Assembly (NCBI RefSeq): GCF_001623405.1
Contig: NZ_LUHG01000065.1
Coordinates: 1 to 64,000, forward strand
Length of the DNA: 64,000 nucleotides
Origin: Hydrotalea flava
GTDB lineage: Bacteria; Bacteroidota; Bacteroidia; Chitinophagales; Chitinophagaceae
Direction of reading: 5' to 3'
Positions 1 to 8,676 of this stretch are shown piece by piece. The position numbers and the translations under genes were made by a program. Under the pieces are notes generated by a model. The model was given only the letters and a program-made list of their open reading frames with translations. It ran no database searches and was not told the DNA's origin. The first letter of the stretch is position 1. Every line of letters starts with the position of its first letter.

Positions 1-111
1 TTTCTTATAAACACTTCTGAAAGATAAAAAATTACGCTGGGACACCCAAGACACCAAAAATAAAATAAACAAATAATTGATAATCAATAACTTAGAAAAA
101 TATCTATTTAA

Positions 112-216
112 TGGCGAGGAAAACAGGAGGTATCACCTTCCGGGTATGGTATTCATTGGCCACTTATTGATGAGGATTTATCAATAGAAGCAATTCTTAA
201 AACATACGGGAACTAA
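112..216 (+). pseudogene. C-terminal remnant of a DUF2442-family protein
   Basis: In the frame ending at the TAA at 214-216 the translation ends with SPSGYGIHWPLIDEDLSIEA followed by ILKTYGN. This resembles the conserved C-terminus of DUF2442 proteins (a GIHWP.(I/L)DEDLS(V/I)(E/D)GLL pattern). The frame is closed by a stop at 109-111 and has no start or N-terminal half, so about 35 codons of a usually 80-100 residue protein remain. DUF2442 genes often sit beside DUF4160 genes and have been proposed to form toxin-antitoxin-like pairs; no DUF4160 partner is visible. The family call rests on motif memory, not a search. Confidence 0.55.
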
Positions 217-505
217 TTGCATACTGCTTTGCTGTAACCTTTTCATTTGCAGTAATAAATTTTAAGTAATTCTTGAATAATTGAGTAATTTCTTCTCCAT
301 TTTGTTCAATTAGGCTGACCATTTATTACCGTTTGCTTTACAATTATCTTAAATTTTGTAACCAACTAAATTCTTTTTTAAAAACAGGTGAATTGTTAAA
401 GTTTACGAAGAATATACGATCTATTTAGGAATTGAATGATGGCACTATTACACAAAATACATTTATCTGAACGTTACCGTAAATTTGTAGCCTAAATTTG
501 AGCAG
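217..505. other. AT-rich intergenic region without a supported gene
   Basis: No open frame with family-like sequence, RNA gene or convincing repeat is visible. A 19-codon ATG frame (436-495, MMALLHKIHLSERYRKFVA) ends 10 bases before the sco gene. It has no recognisable family and no terminator behind it, so it is not called as a gene. The promoter of the following sco-fur unit should lie here. Confidence 0.5.
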
Positions 506-1144
506 ATGAATAAGAAGAAGGCTTTAGGTTATGGATTATTTTTTATTGGATTAACTGCTGTTTTCATGTTTGTTATTTCAAGAGTAACCGACATGTTTAA
601 GCGAAGTACCCTAACGGAAAGAAGTACGGTGCAACCTTTCCGTTTTGCCAATCAGGATGGAAAAGATATTACCAATGCAGATGTTGCAGGCAAGGTATGT
701 GTTGTTAATTATTTTTTTACCACTTGTAAAGGCATTTGCCCAAGAATGAACAACAATTTAAAATCCATTTATGAAACGTTTAAAGGACGACCAGATTTTA
801 TGATACTTTCACACACCTGCGATCCTGAAACAGATTCAGTGCCAAGAATGAGAAGGTATGCAGACTCGATGCAGGTAAATACCCAACAATGGGAGTTTTT
901 AACGGGAAGAAAAGACAGTTTGTATAAAATGGCACGTTACAGCTATGGCATTGATGATCCTAAAAATGCTGTAAACGACATAAAAGATGATTTTATTCAT
1001 ACCCAATTTGTAGCACTGGTAGATAAAAACGGCATTGTACGCGGCCAGGTGTATGATACGCTGAAAAAAGATGAATTAGATAAATTAAAACACGATATTG
1101 AGGAATTATTAAAAGAACAACCCGATAATAACACGGCGAAATAA
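506..1144 (+). CDS. Sco1/SenC/PrrC-family copper chaperone, membrane-anchored
   Basis: Sco-family proteins have a thioredoxin fold, bind copper and help assemble the CuA centre of cytochrome c oxidase or act as thiol-disulfide proteins outside the cytoplasmic membrane. The 212-residue product starts with a basic stretch and one transmembrane helix (about 7-27), which would anchor the rest in the periplasm. The copper-binding CxxxC is visible as TTCKGICP (Cys74, Cys78), and the distal ligand is His165 in DDFIHTQF, so all three ligands are present. The context SHTCDPETD (around 102-110) is also typical of Sco proteins. The gene is 16 bases upstream of a Fur-family regulator and probably co-transcribed with it. 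No oxidase genes are in the window. Confidence 0.9.
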   Translation: MNKKKALGYGLFFIGLTAVFMFVISRVTDMFKRSTLTERSTVQPFRFANQDGKDITNADVAGKVCVVNYFFTTCKGICPRMNNNLKSIYETFKGRPDFMILSHTCDPETDSVPRMRRYADSMQVNTQQWEFLTGRKDSLYKMARYSYGIDDPKNAVNDIKDDFIHTQFVALVDKNGIVRGQVYDTLKKDELDKLKHDIEELLKEQPDNNTAK

Positions 1145-1160
1145 AATACCTATTTGCAAT

Positions 1161-1580
1161 ATGCCCGATGCAATCAATTCAATATTAAAAAAAAGCAGTT
1201 TAAGTATTACCCCGAGCAGACTGGCTATTTTGCAACTGTTTCATCAATCAAACGGTGCACTAACCCATGCTGCAATTGAAGAAAAAACCGGTGATCAGTT
1301 TGATCGGGTAACTATTTACCGCACATTGCAGATTTTTGTTGAGAAAGGTTTAATTCACACCATTCCCAGTCCGGATAATTCTATTTTATACGCATTATGT
1401 AAAGATACCTGTACAGAAGGCCATCACCACGATAACCATATTCATTTCATCTGCGACAAATGCGGCACCACATATTGCCTAGACCATATTATATCGCCGG
1501 CCATTGCATTGCCCAAAGGTTTTCAAACCAATCAAACCGATGTACTCATTAAAGGTTTGTGTGCACATTGTAATCAGTAA
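1161..1580 (+). CDS. Fur-family metal-responsive transcriptional regulator
   Basis: A 139-residue Fur-superfamily protein (Fur/Zur/PerR/Mur group), normally a dimeric repressor that binds DNA when metal-loaded. The N-terminal winged helix includes TPSRLAILQLF (17-27) and the recognition region DRVTIYRTLQIFVEKGLIH (48-66). The C-terminal half carries the His-rich metal site GHHHDNHIHF (87-96) and two CxxC pairs, Cys98/Cys101 and Cys134/Cys137, expected to hold structural zinc. The length is normal. Its position directly after a copper-chaperone gene and before a thioredoxin lipoprotein hints at a metal or redox regulon, but the sequence does not show which metal is sensed. Confidence 0.9.
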   Translation: MPDAINSILKKSSLSITPSRLAILQLFHQSNGALTHAAIEEKTGDQFDRVTIYRTLQIFVEKGLIHTIPSPDNSILYALCKDTCTEGHHHDNHIHFICDKCGTTYCLDHIISPAIALPKGFQTNQTDVLIKGLCAHCNQ

Positions 1581-1636
1581 ACATATAAAAAAATAAATAA
1601 AACAAAAAAATTTTTAAAATTTAAAACTATAGATTC

Positions 1637-2200
1637 ATGTCAATAAAACAAATAACAACCAAATTTTTAATACTTGTATTTGTTACAAGTTTTATCACAT
1701 TTACAGGCTGTAAAAATAGTGGCAATAATGAAAATATGCAGGCTCCAGGTAGCAACTCAGTTCCGCCGCCTCCACCACCTGCTGTTAACAGCAATGCCAG
1801 TGCATTACCAATATTCAATATAAAAAATGCAGCCGGAAATGTAATCAACATCAAAGATGCATTTAAAGGAAAAAAAGTTTTAGTAAATCTTTGGGCCACC
1901 TGGTGCCCGCCCTGCCGTGCCGAAATGCCTTCTTTACAAACTTTATACAGCAGCACCGACAGCAGTAAAGTGGCTTTTGTATTTCTTTCAATGGATGATG
2001 ATTTTAGCAAAGCCATTCAGTTTATGAAAGATAAAAGATATACCATGCCCGTGTATTATCCTGCGCAGGAACTTCCTGCTTTATTTAATGTAGAGGGGAT
2101 ACCCACTACTTTCATTTTTGATGCCAACGGGAAGATTATTCACCAGCAAACCGGTATGGGCGATTATACCAGTCCGGAAATAAAACAATTACTTCAATAA
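1637..2200 (+). CDS. TlpA-like thioredoxin-fold lipoprotein
   Basis: A predicted lipoprotein thiol-disulfide oxidoreductase of the TlpA/ResA type (187 residues). The signal peptide ends in a lipobox at FTGC (Cys25), so the mature protein would be lipid-anchored. A low-complexity linker with six prolines (about 43-48) precedes the redoxin domain, whose active site is WATWCPPC (Cys90, Cys93). The cis-proline loop is seen in VEGIPTTFIFDANG. Such proteins reduce periplasmic disulfides, for example during cytochrome c maturation. It lies 56 bases after the fur-like gene on the same strand and may belong to the same unit. It converges with pdxH. Confidence 0.9.
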   Translation: MSIKQITTKFLILVFVTSFITFTGCKNSGNNENMQAPGSNSVPPPPPPAVNSNASALPIFNIKNAAGNVINIKDAFKGKKVLVNLWATWCPPCRAEMPSLQTLYSSTDSSKVAFVFLSMDDDFSKAIQFMKDKRYTMPVYYPAQELPALFNVEGIPTTFIFDANGKIIHQQTGMGDYTSPEIKQLLQ

Positions 2201-2290
2201 AATAAAACTTGCGGAATAATTGTGCAATTAAATGTTACTCAATTATAAAAAACCAAAGCATAGCCAACAGAAACAGTAAACCCATTACCG

Positions 2291-2935
2291 TTATGGCGCC
2301 AGTCGAACTTTTTTCCAGCTGCCATCGGGTTGTAAAGTATATTGAATCCTGTCGTGCAGCCTATTGCTTCTACCCTGCCAAAATTCAATGGCAGTAGGCC
2401 TTACCACATACCCACCCCAGTGCTGAGGGCGTGGAATAGCAGTTTCTTTAAATTTATTTTCAAACAACAATACCTCATTTTCCAAAATTGACCGATTAGC
2501 TATAACAGCACTTTGAGGCGATGCCCAGGCACCAATACGGCTGCCCACAGGCCTTTGTTGAAAATAGGCATCACTTTCTGACGCAGGAACTTTTTCTATC
2601 AAACCCTGTATACGCACCTGTCGCTCTAATTCTTTCCAAAAAAATACCAATGCAGCATGTGGATTTTCTTCTAACTCCTTGCCTTTATGGCTATTGTAAT
2701 TGGTGTAGAAAACAAAGCCGTTTTCACTATAATCTTTCAACAATACAATACGGGCCGAAGGTAACCCTGTTTTTGAAGCAGTAGCTAACGTCATGGCATT
2801 GACTTCATCAATTTCACTTTCAATAGCCTGTTTCCACCAGGCTTCAAACTGAGTAAACGGATTATCTGCACAATCTGATTCGTCAAAAGATTGCAACTTA
2901 TAATCTTTCCGGATATTCGCAATATCTAAACGCAT
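2291..2935 (-). CDS. pdxH: Pyridoxamine 5'-phosphate oxidase
   Basis: Catalyses FMN-dependent oxidation of pyridoxamine- or pyridoxine-5'-phosphate to pyridoxal-5'-phosphate, the last step of B6 cofactor synthesis and salvage. The start chosen is the ATG at 2933-2935 (MRLDIANIRKDYKL), giving 214 residues, the usual family length. The frame runs 21 codons further upstream, but those residues are hydrophobic and unlike PdxH. FMN-binding parts include SARIVLLKDY and NYNSHKGKEL; the C-terminal signature EFWQGRSNRLHDRI and the end W..VRLAP are intact. It appears monocistronic, 87 bases downstream of an RND pump gene on the same strand. Confidence 0.95.
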   Translation of the reverse strand: MRLDIANIRKDYKLQSFDESDCADNPFTQFEAWWKQAIESEIDEVNAMTLATASKTGLPSARIVLLKDYSENGFVFYTNYNSHKGKELEENPHAALVFFWKELERQVRIQGLIEKVPASESDAYFQQRPVGSRIGAWASPQSAVIANRSILENEVLLFENKFKETAIPRPQHWGGYVVRPTAIEFWQGRSNRLHDRIQYTLQPDGSWKKVRLAP

Positions 2936-3022
2936 TTTTTTGTACAAAATTAATGGTAAGTATACAATGCATGTACTGATTTTCATCAGTTCATACAAAT
3001 TGACAAATTAAAAGCACCTGCC

Positions 3023-6000
3023 TTATTCAATAATCTCAAACTCTTTACGCTTGTGTTTTCCGGAAATATACGTGTATACAGCAGGAATAACAAACAGGGT
3101 AAGAATTAGTGAAAACAAAATACCGCCTACCACAACAATACCTAAGGGAATACGACTGGTTGAAGCTGCCCCTAAACTCAGTGCAATAGGCAAAGCGCCT
3201 AATGAAGTAGCCAGACTCGTCATTAAAATAGGCCTTAAGCGCTGCGTAGCAGCCTGCACAACTGCCGCTTCTTTTTCTAACCCATTGCCTCTTTTTTGAT
3301 TAGCAAATTCTACAATCAAAATACCATTTTTAGTAACAAGGCCAATCAACATAATCATACCAATCTCAGAAAATATATTGAGTGTTTGGTGAAAAAGAAA
3401 CAAACTAAGCAAAGCACCTGCCAGCGCCAGTGGTACGGTTAACATAATGGTAAACGGATCCAGAAAACTTTCGAACTGAGCCGACAATACCAAATAAATC
3501 AGTATTAATGCTAAGATAAAAGCAAACAGAATGTTAGAAGAACTTTCTGCATAATCCCGGGACGGGCCATTCAGCGCCGTGTGATAAGTTTCATCTAACA
3601 ACCGATTTGAAATGGCCTGCATGGCTTTAATACCATCGCCAATGGTTTTACCTTCAGCCAATGAAGCAGAAATAGTAGCCGATTTATAACGATTGAAGTG
3701 ATATAACGTAGCCGGGTTACTGTTTTCTTCTAAATGAACAACCGCATCCAAAGGAATAATTTCGCCTGTTTTAGAACGAAGAAATACATTTTTAATATCA
3801 TCAGGATTATTCCTTCCTGACCGATTAATCTGTGCAATTACCTGATACTGATAACCATTCATGATAAAATAAGCCAATCGTCCACCACTGAATGCAGCCT
3901 GAATGGCACCAACCACATCAGCAGTACTTAAGCCCAGGTCTTTTACTTTCATCCTATCAACTGTAAGTTGTACTTCCGGTTTATTGAACTTGATATTAAC
4001 ATCTGCATTGGCAAAAGTTTTATCCTTCCGAACCTCTTCCAAAAACTTTGGAATAATATTTTTTAGTTTATTCAAATCCTGATTTTGCAAAATAAATTGA
4101 ATAGGCAAAGAACCTCTTGAACCCAAACCAACAGAAATAGTTTGCTCCTGAATAGCAAAAATGCGGGCATCATTAAACCGGCCTAATTTTTTTTGAAGAT
4201 CATTGGCTATATCTGCCTGGCTGCGTGTTCTGAATGCAGGATCAATTAAGCCCAAACGCGGCTGTGATGTGTTGCTTCCCGGTCCAGCAGGTGTTCTGGC
4301 AAAAACAAAATCTCTTTCTGGTATAGAGTCATACAAATAATTGGCAAACTTATCTACAAAGTTTACCATATAATTATAACTGGTGCCTTCCGGTGCCGTT
4401 ACCACAAAACGAATACTGCTGCGATCTTCAACCGGAGCCAGTTCTGTTTGCAAGTTTTTAATTAAAAAACCAATTAATACCAAACATATACCAACAATAA
4501 CCCAGGCCATCCATCTTATTTTCATGAAGCCTAGCAAAGTACGTTGGTATAAAGCCTCCATACCGGTAAAAAAAGGTTCTGTTTTTTTATAAAACCAACC
4601 TTCATGCGCATTTTTAGTGTTTAAATAAACGTTTAAAACAGGTGTAATGGTTAAAGAAACAAAAGCAGAAATTAAAACAGCGGCAGCCAGTGTTACTCCA
4701 AACTCTCTAAACAGGCGGCCCACAAATCCTTCTAAGAAAATAACCGGCAGAAATACTACCGCCAACGTAATGGAGGTAGATATTACTGCAAAGAAAATTT
4801 CTTTACTGCCTTCTAAAGCAGCCTTCCTTATCGGCATGCCTTCCTCTAACTTTCGAAAGATATTTTCGGTTACTACAATACCATCATCCACCACCAAACC
4901 CGTTGCCAGTACAATACCTAACAGGGTTAGAATATTGATGGAAAAGCCGGCAATATACATTACAAAGAAAGTTCCGATTAATGAAATGGGAATATCGATT
5001 AACGGTCGCAATGCAATGAGCCAGTTTCTGAAAAAGAAGAAAATAACCAATACCACCAAGGCAAAAGAAATGAGTAATGTTTCTTTTACCTCGGCCAAAC
5101 TTTTTCGGATATTGATGGTATTATCTATTAATACATGAAACTGAATATCAGATTTGTTGGAAGATTCTATTTGTTTAAGACGGCGATAAAACTCATTCGC
5201 AATTTCAATATTATTGGCGCCGGGTTGTGGAATAATAGCTAACCCTACTGCATTGACGCCATTATACTTCCAGGATTGCTCTAAATTTTCAGGCCCTAAT
5301 TCAACTATTGCTACATCGTTCAGCCGTACAATGCCGGTTGAATCTTCTTTTATAATTAAATCGCGGAATTGTTGTTCATTGGTTAAACGCCCCATAGTTC
5401 GTATCACCATTTCGGTATTATTACCATAAATTTTACCGGGTGGTAATTCAATGTTTTCAGTTTTGAGCGCATCACCAATATCGGTAAAAGCAACATTATG
5501 TGCCAACATTTTTGCCGGATTTAGCCATAGTCGCATCGCATATCTTTTCTGTCCGAATATATTAATGGAACTTACATCTTTAATGGTTTGCAATTGCTGT
5601 TGCAAAACTGTTTCGGCATAATCACTTAATTCCAATAAGCTTTTAGTGTGGCTTTGCACGGCCAATATTAAAATAAAATCGCTGTTGGCATCGGCTTTTG
5701 AAACTGTTGGTGGTGCATCTATATCTTGCGGAAGTCCCCGTTGTGCCTGCCCTACCTTATCACGCACATCGCTGGCTGCTGCTTCTAAATCGGTACCCAA
5801 ATTAAATTCAACGGTAATTTGGCTGCTGCCCAAACTACTGGAAGAAGTAATAGAGCGAATGCCGGGTATGCCATTAATTTGCTTTTCTAATGGTTCTGTA
5901 ATCTGGCTCTCAATAATATCGGCATTGGCGCCGGTATAATTGGTGGAAACGGTAATAATCGGAGGATCGATTGCCGGATAATCGCGAACAGCCAAAAAAG

Positions 6001-6088
6001 TATACCCCACTATTCCGAATAAAATAATAATGAGGTTCATCACAGTAGCTAATACCGGACGTTTTAACGATAAAGCAGATATATTCAT
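3023..6088 (-). CDS. RND efflux transporter, inner-membrane pump (AcrB/MexB-like, HAE1 type)
   Basis: A 1,021-residue proton-driven resistance-nodulation-division pump of normal length for the hydrophobe/amphiphile (HAE1) family. TM1 is near the N-terminus (about 11-30). The first porter domain has the usual ADIIESQITEPLEKQINGIPG (54-74). TM4 carries the proton-relay motif GLVVDDGIVVTENIFR, with two adjacent Asp residues. The second half repeats the layout and ends with TM segments including GLVTKNGILIVEFANQKR. It is expected to capture substrates from the periplasm or outer membrane leaflet and pass them to a TolC-type channel. It follows its adaptor gene by 52 bases; no channel gene is adjacent. 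Substrates cannot be read from the sequence. Confidence 0.95.
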   Translation of the reverse strand: MNISALSLKRPVLATVMNLIIILFGIVGYTFLAVRDYPAIDPPIITVSTNYTGANADIIESQITEPLEKQINGIPGIRSITSSSSLGSSQITVEFNLGTDLEAAASDVRDKVGQAQRGLPQDIDAPPTVSKADANSDFILILAVQSHTKSLLELSDYAETVLQQQLQTIKDVSSINIFGQKRYAMRLWLNPAKMLAHNVAFTDIGDALKTENIELPPGKIYGNNTEMVIRTMGRLTNEQQFRDLIIKEDSTGIVRLNDVAIVELGPENLEQSWKYNGVNAVGLAIIPQPGANNIEIANEFYRRLKQIESSNKSDIQFHVLIDNTINIRKSLAEVKETLLISFALVVLVIFFFFRNWLIALRPLIDIPISLIGTFFVMYIAGFSINILTLLGIVLATGLVVDDGIVVTENIFRKLEEGMPIRKAALEGSKEIFFAVISTSITLAVVFLPVIFLEGFVGRLFREFGVTLAAAVLISAFVSLTITPVLNVYLNTKNAHEGWFYKKTEPFFTGMEALYQRTLLGFMKIRWMAWVIVGICLVLIGFLIKNLQTELAPVEDRSSIRFVVTAPEGTSYNYMVNFVDKFANYLYDSIPERDFVFARTPAGPGSNTSQPRLGLIDPAFRTRSQADIANDLQKKLGRFNDARIFAIQEQTISVGLGSRGSLPIQFILQNQDLNKLKNIIPKFLEEVRKDKTFANADVNIKFNKPEVQLTVDRMKVKDLGLSTADVVGAIQAAFSGGRLAYFIMNGYQYQVIAQINRSGRNNPDDIKNVFLRSKTGEIIPLDAVVHLEENSNPATLYHFNRYKSATISASLAEGKTIGDGIKAMQAISNRLLDETYHTALNGPSRDYAESSSNILFAFILALILIYLVLSAQFESFLDPFTIMLTVPLALAGALLSLFLFHQTLNIFSEIGMIMLIGLVTKNGILIVEFANQKRGNGLEKEAAVVQAATQRLRPILMTSLATSLGALPIALSLGAASTSRIPLGIVVVGGILFSLILTLFVIPAVYTYISGKHKRKEFEIIE

Positions 6089-6140
6089 GTATCAGTGTAT
6101 CTATAAGTTGAACAATAGCAGAAACCCGGGTGGGATGGCA

Positions 6141-7199
6141 TTAATTACTAAAATCAGCCAGTTGTTTAATGCTTCTCACCTGAACTGCATTTTGCGGACG
6201 GGCAAATAAAACGCCTGTTACCACAACAGAATCGCCAGGCTGAATACCCTTTGTAATTTCAATAGCATCGGCTTGCCGTAAACCCGTTTCTACATTTACA
6301 AAAAAAGCTTTTCCATGCTTCACTAATACTGCCTGTTTATTTTTATCATCGGGTATCAGTGCATTGGTAGGTACTAAAATGGCTTTTTTATCCTGGTTAG
6401 TGGCTACCAATACTTTCACAAAAGCACCGGGGTTAACCCCTCCTTCTTCCAATACAGCTCTTACCTTAATATTACGGGTAGCTGTATTAATTTGTGGTTC
6501 AGCGGCAATAATAGTGGCTTTTTGTATCGGTTTAACAGCGGCATCGCTTTGCACCATAACGGTATTGCCTTTGCGAATATAACGGGCATACTCTTCCGGC
6601 AGGGTAAAATCTATTTTAACCTGATTCAATTGTTGCAAAGTGGCAATGGTATTGGCAGGTGTTAAATATGCACCCAGACTTACCTGTCGCAATCCCATTA
6701 CACCATCAAATGGAGCTTTAATTACCGTTTTATCAATCAGCGCCTGGGTATACGCCATATCTGCCCGTATACTTTCTACCTGGTTTAGTGATGCATCATA
6801 ATCGCTTTGATTAATGCCATTAATGGCGAGTAATTTTTTGTTACGTGCCGCTGTAATTTCAGCCAACTGCAACAATACGCTCGATTTAGCCAATTGTGCC
6901 TGCAAATCGGCATCATTCATAGTAGCAACAACAGTGCCTTTGGTAACATATTTACCTTCGGGTACATTCAAATAGGAGAGTCGGCCACTTACTTCAGGTT
7001 TTAGTTCAACATATTCATTGGCAACAACAGTTCCATTGGCTTCAATTTGCGAAACAATATTCTGTGGCTTTGCTATTAATACATCTACAACCGGTGTAAC
7101 CGATGGTGGTGTTTGGGCAGCATTGTTTTCTTTTTTGCTATGGCATCCATATATAAAAATAGCAAGCGGTACAATTACTGCAAGAATGGGTTTTATCAT
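6141..7199 (-). CDS. RND efflux periplasmic adaptor (membrane fusion protein), lipoprotein
   Basis: A 352-residue HlyD/AcrA-type adaptor that would link the RND pump encoded just downstream to an outer-membrane channel. The signal peptide ends in a lipobox with Cys19 (FIYGC), so it is probably lipid-anchored to the inner membrane. The barrel-sandwich (lipoyl-like) halves are visible as EVSGRLSYLNVPEGKYVTKG and IKAPFDGVMGLRQVSLGAYL, flanking a short alpha-helical hairpin. A beta-barrel and membrane-proximal domain follow (IDFTLPEEYARYIRKGNTV; VLVPTNALIPDDKNKQAVLV). It is the first gene of a two-gene operon with the pump. Confidence 0.93.
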   Translation of the reverse strand: MIKPILAVIVPLAIFIYGCHSKKENNAAQTPPSVTPVVDVLIAKPQNIVSQIEANGTVVANEYVELKPEVSGRLSYLNVPEGKYVTKGTVVATMNDADLQAQLAKSSVLLQLAEITAARNKKLLAINGINQSDYDASLNQVESIRADMAYTQALIDKTVIKAPFDGVMGLRQVSLGAYLTPANTIATLQQLNQVKIDFTLPEEYARYIRKGNTVMVQSDAAVKPIQKATIIAAEPQINTATRNIKVRAVLEEGGVNPGAFVKVLVATNQDKKAILVPTNALIPDDKNKQAVLVKHGKAFFVNVETGLRQADAIEITKGIQPGDSVVVTGVLFARPQNAVQVRSIKQLADFSN

Positions 7200-7235
7200 T
7201 GAAACAGCGGGTTAAAGTTTGGTTGCTAATATAGC

Positions 7236-7243
7236 CAAAAATA
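7236..7243 (-). promoter_or_regulatory. Possible -7 promoter element for the adaptor-pump operon
   Basis: On the minus strand the octamer reads TATTTTTG, matching the Bacteroidota -7 consensus TAnnTTTG, 36 bases upstream of the adaptor start. No TTTG is found at the usual -33 spacing, and such octamers occur by chance in AT-rich DNA. Confidence 0.25.
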
Positions 7244-7395
7244 AAAGGTGGGAACGTATATCAGGGATGAATGGATGAAACCCTTGAATTTTAGATTCAA
7301 AAGAAGGTATTTGAAAATGCGAAGTAGTGCTATAAAGGGGTTAATTCTATTCAACCGTACATAGGATACCTTGTTCTAGTTATTAGCGGCAGTTT

Positions 7396-8355
7396 TTATT
7401 TTTTTTCATCAGTGTTTAGCCATACAACCGTCTGTTCCGATTTGTGATTTTGCCCAATAATGTCCTTATACAATTCTGGTTTCCTTGCTTTAATATAACG
7501 ATGTCCACCGGCTTGAATAAGTTTTTCCGGGGTGATAGTGGCTGTTACCAAACTGTCTTCAAAAATGCAACACTCTGCAAGAATATCGCCGAAAGGGTCA
7601 ATTATCATAGAGCATCCATTTTTTAATTGGTCATCGTCCATGCCTATTGGATTTGAAAAAACGACATATACCCCGTTATCATATGCTCTTGCGGGCAACC
7701 ATTTCATTAACCAATCTCGTCCTTTCATCCCGTCAAATTCTAATCGTAATGATGTTGGATCAGCTTCTCTATTTTCCCAAAGTTTCGGGTCAATAAATCC
7801 CGAACCTGGCCGTGTGGAAGGGGTACACATAGTAACATGCGGCATAAAAATGATATTAGCTCCTAAAAGTGTTGTAGCTCTTACGTTCTCTATTACATTA
7901 TTATCATAACAAATCAGGATTCCACATTTCCATCCATGAATTTCAAAAATGCAATACGCTTTTCCTTCCGTTAAATAAGGGTTAATGAAAGGGTGCAGTT
8001 TTCTATATTTTGCAACCAGACCATTTTTATCAACACAAACATAGGCATTAAATAAATTGTCATTTTTATCTTTCTCAAACAAACCTGCCAGTATAATGAT
8101 ATCAAATTTATTTGCAATTTTTTTCAGTTTTAAAATACTTTGACCTTCAGGAATGAATTCTGCTAAATCAAGCATTTGCTCTTTTGAAAGTTGTCGTGCA
8201 AAAGTATATCCAGTAATAGAACATTCATGAAATGCAATCACATTAGAACCTTCTTTAGATGCCTTTTCCGATAGTTTTTCAATAATGGAAAGATTGTAAT
8301 TCTTATCGCCACTTTTGTTCTCAAATTGAGCCGTAGATATTTTAAATTTGTTCAT
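7396..8355 (-). CDS. Carbon-nitrogen hydrolase (nitrilase superfamily)
   Basis: A 319-residue nitrilase-superfamily enzyme (amidase/carbamoylase type) that would hydrolyse a non-peptide C-N bond. The catalytic triad is visible: Glu44 in AFHECSITGY, Lys119 in AKYRKLHPF and the nucleophile Cys149 in CGILICYDNN. Each sits in its normal context, and the length fits single-domain members. No signal peptide is seen, so it should be cytoplasmic. It stands alone, with 196 bases upstream of the efflux operon and about 320 bases on its other side. The substrate cannot be deduced; conserved tracts such as MPHVTMCTPSTRPGSG could help subfamily placement. Confidence 0.88.
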   Translation of the reverse strand: MNKFKISTAQFENKSGDKNYNLSIIEKLSEKASKEGSNVIAFHECSITGYTFARQLSKEQMLDLAEFIPEGQSILKLKKIANKFDIIILAGLFEKDKNDNLFNAYVCVDKNGLVAKYRKLHPFINPYLTEGKAYCIFEIHGWKCGILICYDNNVIENVRATTLLGANIIFMPHVTMCTPSTRPGSGFIDPKLWENREADPTSLRLEFDGMKGRDWLMKWLPARAYDNGVYVVFSNPIGMDDDQLKNGCSMIIDPFGDILAECCIFEDSLVTATITPEKLIQAGGHRYIKARKPELYKDIIGQNHKSEQTVVWLNTDEKK

Positions 8356-8676
8356 TTATAATATTTTTAAAAAATTATCATGATAAAAAAGTTTGTATTG
8401 ATCTAATTATGCGTTGCTATACCATAAAAAATTATCAAAAGTTATTGTAGTTTTTACAAAGTTCATATTCAGTGTTCTCCTTATAAGTATTTGATTTACA
8501 GCTCAAATAAAAAACATTGGTCAGAATATTAGAGAGATCCACCACAATTTTAAGTTAAACTTAGCGACAGTTAACATTTTTTGTATTCATCTTTAATAGA
8601 CAAATTATGATACAACGGCAATTCAACTAAAACGTCAGGAAACTTTGTCCCTACCACTCAATATATCGATTTTTTA
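8356..8676. other. Intergenic region, no gene seen
   Basis: About 320 AT-rich bases between the cytochrome c gene end and the start of the nitrilase-like gene, both on the minus strand. No frame with recognisable protein, no strong hairpin and no repeat pair was found. It should contain the promoter of the nitrilase gene, but no clean TTTG...TAnnTTTG pair was recognised. Confidence 0.5.

Noticed and set aside
436-495. A 19-codon frame just upstream of the sco gene as a leader peptide
   Set aside because: No terminator or alternative hairpins follow, and its codons show no amino-acid bias related to the downstream genes.
1627-2016. Minus-strand frame over the TlpA gene
   Set aside because: It includes a Gly run that is simply the complement of the Pro-rich linker of the TlpA lipoprotein; no independent support.
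4647-5138. Long + strand open frame inside the RND pump gene
   Set aside because: It is antisense to a clearly conserved pump sequence and its product has no family features; similar antisense frames over ligA, tsf, rpsB and the P-type ATPase were dismissed for the same reason.
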